This document shows, piece by piece, positions 6,800 through 10,460 of a stretch of DNA of 10,460 bases (position 1 is the stretch's first letter; each line of letters begins with the position of its first letter). A program made the position numbers and the translations under genes. The stretch comes from CAIVND01 sp035532075 (GTDB lineage Bacteria > Actinomycetota > Acidimicrobiia > Acidimicrobiales > Bog-793), in contig DATKRV010000089.1 of NCBI GenBank assembly GCA_035532075.1, positions 1 through 10,460 of the forward strand, given 5' to 3'. The notes beneath the pieces are model-generated. The model worked only from the letters and a program-made list of their open reading frames with translations, was not told the origin of the DNA and made no database searches.

Positions 6800-7129
6800 T
6801 GCATCTCCCCTCTCTGCTCTCGTTGCCCTGTAAGCACTTCCCAAATATCTCATCAACATTGTTAGACGTCTGGTAGGTGGTGTTAGGGGTGTGTAATGCA
6901 GACTCCGCAACCAGATCATGTTGCCGATCGGGTTTCATTGTTCCGGGCGCAGTCATTCGTCGGAGAGGCCGACTTGTTTGGAGGTGCTATCTGGTTCTTT
7001 GGATTCTCGAAGCGATGAAGCTGGGTGACGCGATTGCCCCTGGAGTTTTTCACGCGAGAGGGTCACACAGGTTGCTCACGTTGCGTATGCGACGCCGGCG
7101 AGCCAATCGATTGGGCTACAGGACAAGGA
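6800..7129. other. Intergenic region of 330 bp between two minus-strand transcription units
   Basis: It should hold the promoter and ribosome binding site of the secreted protein gene (6799) and the end of the membrane operon (7130). On the minus strand TTGATG precedes TTACAG by 17 bp, a weak promoter candidate about 30-60 bp before the ATG. A perfect 12-bp palindrome, CCAATCGATTGG, lies at 7103-7114, inside a slightly longer imperfect one (7101-7117), just after the operon's stop. It has no loop and no T run, so a protein site is likelier than a terminator. Plus-strand frames crossing this area are antisense to real genes. I see no RNA gene. Confidence 0.4.
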
Positions 7130-7561
7130 CTACCGCAGGACGCTTTTTTCTTGGTATCGCGCGACAGAGAAGGAAAGCAACACGGGAATGTCGAGAGCAA
7201 AGATAATCAGAGAGAGTGTCATCACAATAAGCATCGAACCTCGGGTGTGGTCGAATATGAAGACGAATTCGAGCAGTCCGGAGATGACGACATAGGTCAA
7301 TAACGTCCATCTCCAAACCTGGAAAAACACCTTCCAGTTAAAGTCCTCGATTCTGCTCACGGTGATGATCGCACCGATCAGCGAGAGAGTCGCGAGAACA
7401 AGGAGCACGGTGACTGGTCCCAGCGAGGCACGTTGTGGAAGATGCGAACCAAGATAGATTCCGCTTGCGATAACACATGCCATCGAGAGGACTATTAGAT
7501 GCGCAATCGGAGGAAGTTTTCGATCGGCAAGGTTTGTCGTCGAGAGCGAGTTCTCTGTCAT
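7130..7561 (-). CDS. Four-helix membrane protein, second gene of the operon
   Basis: A 143-residue protein with four predicted membrane helices at about 20-39 (AHLIVLSMACVIASGIYLG), 49-68, 84-104 and 109-130, and short charged ends. The third helix region is preceded by the aromatic segment NWKVFFQVWRW. There is no recognised catalytic or metal-binding motif; the family is unknown to me. The ATG at 7559-7561 overlaps the TGA (7558-7560) of the upstream membrane gene in an ATGA arrangement. No independent strong ribosome binding site is evident, which points to translational coupling and perhaps a two-protein membrane complex. Length and hydrophobicity are consistent throughout, with no sign of truncation. 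Confidence 0.75.
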   Translation of the reverse strand: MTENSLSTTNLADRKLPPIAHLIVLSMACVIASGIYLGSHLPQRASLGPVTVLLVLATLSLIGAIITVSRIEDFNWKVFFQVWRWTLLTYVVISGLLEFVFIFDHTRGSMLIVMTLSLIIFALDIPVLLSFSVARYQEKSVLR

Positions 7562-8169
7562 TTCACGCTCGCAATTCTTGTCATGATGATGAGCGTGGCG
7601 ACCTGCATGGCTCCGGTGACACCTGCGGTGTAGATGAATCGCTTCATCAGTCTTTCAATCAGCTGTCCATTTGGGTGCGGCTTGTTCATCTCAAAAAGCA
7701 CCGCCAGGTTCGCGGGCTCGAGCAGTCCAATTGCGACAATCGCCATGACGCCGACAACAATCATCGAGGCAACGATCCATCCATGATGCGAATACGAGGT
7801 GAGGATCGTGTGCTCGTGTCGTGCGACCTGCCAGCCTGCAGCGAGTGTCATGATGACAAGCGTCGGCATGAGGATCACCATCTTGGGCATGAACCGCGCA
7901 GAGAACTCCGCTCGAGCGGGGACCGAGAGGCGGCCAAGTATTGGTCCGATGATGAAGCCGAGGAAGAGGTCAATTCCGGTCCACAGACCCCCACTGACCA
8001 CATGGAAAAAATCGAGCGCCCAGAACGAGTTGCTCGCAATCGCAACGACAAGGCCGATCAGTGCTATGGCGGCAAAAGGAAGCCCTCGAACAGGGACGAT
8101 CGGGATCTTCGGACGTATTCTCTCTCCGACATCGGATGGCGCGTGCGTCGTCTCTGCAATATCGACCAT
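7558..8169 (-). CDS. Five-helix membrane protein with conserved-looking histidines
   Basis: A 203-residue protein with a hydrophilic N-terminus of ~28 residues and about five membrane helices, near 29-49, 54-78, 97-117, 129-149 and 180-201. Helix two carries FFHVVSGGLWTGIDLF (His56, Trp63). The loop after helix three carries RHEHTILTSYSHHGW, with His118, His120, His128 and His129. Histidines at helix edges combined with G-x-W-x-G recall the general look of CopD/DUF2269-like membrane proteins, which may bind heme or copper. I cannot place it in a named family, so metal or heme binding is inference. The start ATG (8167-8169) has an excellent AGGAGGAG site (8173-8180). It is the first gene of an ATGA-overlapped pair. 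Confidence 0.75.
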   Translation of the reverse strand: MVDIAETTHAPSDVGERIRPKIPIVPVRGLPFAAIALIGLVVAIASNSFWALDFFHVVSGGLWTGIDLFLGFIIGPILGRLSVPARAEFSARFMPKMVILMPTLVIMTLAAGWQVARHEHTILTSYSHHGWIVASMIVVGVMAIVAIGLLEPANLAVLFEMNKPHPNGQLIERLMKRFIYTAGVTGAMQVATLIIMTRIASVK

Positions 8170-8172
8170 GGG

Positions 8173-8180
8173 CTCCTCCT
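8173..8180 (-). promoter_or_regulatory. Strong ribosome binding site of the membrane operon
   Basis: AGGAGGAG on the minus strand, with core GGAGG ending 5 nt before the ATG at 8169. It is the best Shine-Dalgarno match noticed in the window, and it fixes the start of the five-helix protein. Confidence 0.8.
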
Positions 8181-8184
8181 CTCA

Positions 8185-8207
8185 TGGCGGGAGGCCTGTT
8201 CCCGCCA
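8185..8207 (-). promoter_or_regulatory. Perfect 8-bp inverted repeat in the operon leader
   Basis: TGGCGGGA (8185-8192), a 7-nt spacer and TCCCGCCA (8200-8207), 4 nt upstream of the ribosome binding site. If transcription starts near 8223, downstream of the TAATAT (8235-8230, minus strand), the repeat lies inside the 5' leader and could fold into a stable hairpin next to the ribosome site. It could instead be a dimeric repressor operator just inside the transcript. The sequence shows the repeat itself; its role is inferred. Confidence 0.55.
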
Positions 8208-8229
8208 GTTATCTGATCAACCGGACACG

Positions 8230-8235
8230 ATATTA
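8230..8235 (-). promoter_or_regulatory. Candidate -10 element for the membrane operon
   Basis: TAATAT on the minus strand, about 60 bp before the operon's first ATG, in an otherwise GC-rich stretch. No good -35 lies 16-18 bp further upstream. The rest of the gap up to the IS end at 8441 shows no gene; it contains short palindromes such as CGCGGACCGCG (8242-8252) and TCGGGCCCGA (8358-8367). Confidence 0.25.
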
Positions 8236-8440
8236 AACCAGCGCGGACCGCGAACAGGATGTCTTCTTGTTACATCACGCCCGGCGCAGACCCTGAGCCT
8301 AGGGACGCGGAGTGCCGGATGCGAGGGGACGAGGTGGACCGGTCGCGTCCGGCGAAATCGGGCCCGAATCGGGCTGTGACGGCGAGTCAGTGCCGCGACC
8401 AGCAGGGTTTTGCCGTCTTAACTCAAGGACCAGTGCTTGT

Positions 8441-8462
8441 CCGAAGTTCCCCACTGGTTCGG
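8441..8462. repeat. Left inverted end of the IS1634-like element
   Basis: The outer 9 bp, CCGAAGTTC, is the reverse complement of GAACTTCGG at the right end. The end also contains its own short palindrome, CCGAA (8441-8445) with TTCGG (8458-8462). The right end shows the same kind of internal symmetry. Confidence 0.5.
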
Positions 8463-8512
8463 CGAGCACGGGCATCAGCGCGCTGTTTTGTGTCGATAGC
8501 CAGCAAAGGTAC

Positions 8513-10245
8513 TCACGACAGGTAACCGAGGCGGTGCGAATGCCCAAGGAGTTCAAATGCCCGACGCTAGAGAGGAGTTGGCGTCGTGATCGCGGTGAAG
8601 GCGCGAAGGTCGGTATCGTCTGGCTGGACACGATTGACGGCGATCGTTGCGAGGTCAGAGGTCAATCTTGCGAAGCTGTGGACGGGCTCTCGCCTTTCGG
8701 TGCGCTTGTTGGCGATCTTCGAAGGTGCCCGCTTCGAGCGCAACGCTGGGGCGACGGGGCTCGTGCGTGTTGCTTGGGCGGTGGTTCTGTCGTCGTCTTT
8801 GGCGAGCATCGGTGCGAGCTGGCATTGCATATGAAAAGAGACCTAGCAAGGGAGCATCCGCAAGAACACGTGGGCGCGCACCCGTTCCTCTGTCTGGTGG
8901 CGGATCGGTTGGATGTCGGGGCCAGTATTGAGACCTCGACAGGCCCGCTCCACGTTTTCCAGGGCTCTGTAGGACAAGGCGGCTCAGAGCCCCCGAGTGT
9001 CGCGGGTGAAAGGCTCGTGCGCAGCACGCAGGTCCCATCGAGCGAAGCCTCGACAGCGATCCTCTCTTCATCGTGAGAGAACGAGTGTCAACGATCTCGA
9101 TCGTAATGTGTCTGGCCATCTTGTAATGGTTGACCACCTTGTCGATCCCGAGCGCGAACTTCTCCTTTGCGCGTAGCGACCTTTGCTCGCGCGAGCCCAC
9201 CTTGGTGATCATCTGCAGCTCGGTTTCGGTCGAGGATGAAAGTGCCTGGCGCTGTCTCGTCCGCTCAGCGGCGAGGAGCGGGTTCTTCCACGCGAAAGAC
9301 CTTCGCTCGGATGGTCCGGGTGGATGATGCCGAAGAGATCTTGTTCATCGAACAGGCCGAGCTGAATTGCACCCCCGCGACCAAGGCCTTGATCTGTGTC
9401 GAGCGATGCGCGCTGATGAAATCGAGTTCGGCATGAACGACGTCGTTATTGAGACGAGCCCTCGTCAACATCCCACGGTCCGCGACGAGACAGACATGTG
9501 AGATCGAGAACCCTCCTTCAGTTTTTTCACCCGTGAAGCCATCGTTGCCAGATCATCGGTATTGCCCTCGAAGACCTCGGCCGCGACCGACGCCCTTGTC
9601 CGTGCAGAACAGTCCATAGACGATCTTGAGCCGTCCATGCACGCCGTCCTTCGAGTGTCGGGTCGCGCGGGCCATTGAAACACAGGTCCTTCTTGCAAGG
9701 GCGGCTGAAGAGCTGTCATAGAGCACGAGGGTGGCGTCGTTCAAGTGCATGCGCGCGAGCGCATCTTCGAATTACTCCTGGCACGGACAGAGCGAGTCGA
9801 TCGCCTCATACAGACAGACCTCGTTGCTGATTTCGAGCGAGCGCATCTCGCCCGAGCAAACCCGTCGTCGTTGCTGAACCAAGTCTCCTCGACAGCGCGA
9901 GCTTCGCGGTGGGGTCGATCACCTGGGCGACGACCATCGCGGTGACGGGGTTTCATGCACGCGAGGGACTGAGCCGATCTGCTCTCGAGGCCGAGACAAC
10001 CCAATGTGCCGAGCACCGCGGCGAGGTGGTCATGGGGAAGGCTGCAGCTGATCTCGAGGGTGCCCTCAGGGCTCGACGTCGATGAGGGCCCCCCTCGACG
10101 CATCGCTGAGTGCGGCGACTTTGTGCTCGGGCCAGTGAGAGAGATTGGCAAGTGTGCGGTTCTTGACCTTTCCGTCCTCTCGGCAGCCCTCGCGCAAGAA
10201 CATTGCCGGCGGTGAGTCCCGGTTCGGAACTTTTACCACGTACAT
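8513..10245 (-). pseudogene. IS1634-family transposase, broken by several frameshifts and stops
   Basis: The start ATG (10243-10245) opens MYVVKVPNRDSPPAMFLRE, the hallmark N-terminus of actinobacterial IS1634-type DDE transposases. That frame ends at a stop at 10066-10068. Family segments then continue in other frames: LPHDHLAAVLGTLG (~10040), NPVTAMVVAQVIDPTAKLAL (~9950), LNDATLVLYDSSS with the first catalytic Asp (~9730), AAEVFEGNTDDLATMAS (~9570), and VADRGMLTRARL with the second Asp (~9480). After these come the AERTRQRQALSSSTETEL segment (~9250) and AYRALENVERACRGLN with the catalytic Glu of the Y-x6-E motif (~8960). The last part, ending LLGHSHRLGYLS, has two in-frame TAG codons (8843-8845, where the family has Tyr, and 8567-8569) before TGA 8513-8515. 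At least six frame changes are needed. The intact product would be roughly 570-580 residues. Residue order is still complete, so decay is by small indels and point mutations rather than large deletion. Confidence 0.88.
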
Positions 10246-10327
10246 GGCGTCAGTAATGGCGTATTCATACAGCTAATCCCAATAGATACCAGTAACATGC
10301 CGCCATTCCGTTCTTTCAGAAGATGTC

Positions 10328-10348
10328 CCGAGTTCCGTAGAACTTCGG
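10328..10348. repeat. Right inverted end of the IS1634-like element
   Basis: GAACTTCGG (10340-10348) mirrors the left end. It pairs internally with CCGAGTTC (10328-10335) across a 4-nt CGTA loop with one bulged T, so the terminus itself could fold into a hairpin. Confidence 0.5.
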
Positions 10349-10365
10349 TGACGGCCCTGTGGTCA

Positions 10366-10383
10366 ATCAGGCCACGGCCTGAT
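10366..10383. repeat. Perfect 18-bp palindrome spanning a stop codon
   Basis: ATCAGGCC (10366-10373), AC, GGCCTGAT (10376-10383). It begins 17 bp outside the IS end and contains the TGA of the partial minus-strand gene. It may act as a terminator stem for that gene, though no T run follows on the minus strand, or it may have been part of the IS target site. Confidence 0.5.
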
Positions 10384-10460
10384 CATATTCGACGGATATG
10401 TCAACCTCCTTCGCGATCGTCGCGTCGAGCCTCTTTCGCAGTTCTGGAAGATGCATGAAG
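10367..10460 (-). CDS. 3' end of an unrecognised minus-strand gene
   Basis: Thirty codons are visible before TGA 10367-10369. The peptide reads FMHLPELRKRLDATIAKEVD and ends ISVEYDQAVA. It is charged, probably helical, and has the look of a real C-terminus, but there is too little to assign a family. The gene would lie mostly right of the window. The IS end lies 18 bp after its stop, so the insertion spared the coding region. Confidence 0.5.
   Translation of the reverse strand, partial: FMHLPELRKRLDATIAKEVDISVEYDQAVA

Larger units (their letters stand above)
8441..10348 (-). mobile_element. Decayed IS1634-family (IS4 superfamily) insertion sequence, ~1.9 kb
   Basis: The element is defined by a recognisable but wrecked IS1634-type transposase gene and by matching inverted ends: CCGAAGTTC at 8441-8449 and GAACTTCGG at 10340-10348. 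The resulting 1908 bp fits the usual 1.5-2 kb of this family. No target-site duplication was visible next to these ends, so the true boundaries may differ by a few bases or the flanks have diverged. The gene runs on the minus strand, with ~95 bp upstream and ~70 bp downstream inside the element. It cannot encode its own transposase. Confidence 0.7.

Noticed and set aside
7025..7303. Plus-strand frame of 92 codons with a CSRCVCDAGE cysteine cluster
   Set aside because: Most of it is antisense to the four-helix membrane gene, it has no ribosome site, and three cysteines alone do not make a zinc or iron-sulfur motif.
7477..8379. 300-codon open frame on the plus strand
   Set aside because: Antisense to the two-gene membrane operon. 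The peptide is almost all polar and charged, as expected from the complement of hydrophobic codons, and the minus-strand genes have clear membrane helices and a strong ribosome site.
8312..9076. 254-codon open frame on the plus strand
   Set aside because: Antisense to the 3' part of the IS1634 transposase remnant and crossing the IS end. No recognisable protein.
1..10460. CRISPR array, tRNA, rRNA, retron or defence-system signature
   Set aside because: No regularly spaced repeat-spacer pattern, no cloverleaf-like sequence, no reverse transcriptase or nuclease motif was seen. The only regular repeats are the protein-level repeats in 4980-5670 and the two IS21-end repeats.

Overview
The window looks like accessory chromosomal DNA of an actinobacterium, most likely in or near the class Acidimicrobiia (Ferrimicrobium, Acidimicrobium or Acidithrix type). 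This rests on the secreted GNGYW...FGDA...GS repeats, the short winged-helix regulator ending in a GRRNRYEI wing, the IS1634-type transposase remnant, and moderate GC content with one very AT-rich patch. It is inferred from family resemblance alone.

Layout: the left edge is the 3' end of an IS21-family element: the last codons of an IstB-like helper ATPase, then two 13-bp repeats 23 bp apart. A possible 43-codon ORF and an AT-rich promoter lead into a short winged-helix regulator (517-801), apparently leaderless, followed by a LapA/DUF1049-type membrane protein (864-1361). About 940 bp without a convincing gene follow. Next come a CNNM/CorC-type (DUF21 + CBS pair + CorC_HlyC) membrane protein (2306-3586), a perfect hairpin, and about 450 bp with possible broken ORFs.

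The middle and right parts read on the minus strand. They hold a large secreted protein with six ~42-residue repeats fused to a GH25-like lysozyme domain (4035-5888), a secreted helical protein of unknown function (6089-6799), and a two-gene membrane operon with a 4-bp ATGA overlap (7130-8169). The operon has a strong ribosome binding site and a perfect 8-bp inverted repeat just upstream of it. From 8441 to 10348 lies a decayed IS1634-family element. Its transposase gene carries many frame changes and stops, and short inverted ends are still visible. Past it is the 3' end of an unrecognised minus-strand gene whose stop codon lies inside a perfect 18-bp palindrome.

How the parts relate: most genes are envelope proteins (membrane or secreted), but nothing ties them into one pathway. 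The only clear co-transcribed pair is 7130-8169. The two IS remnants and the gene-poor stretches suggest a locus shaped by insertion and decay. I found no CRISPR array, tRNA or rRNA, and no clearly new multi-gene defence or metabolic system. The most distinctive items are the repeat/lysozyme fusion and the leader inverted repeat of the membrane operon.
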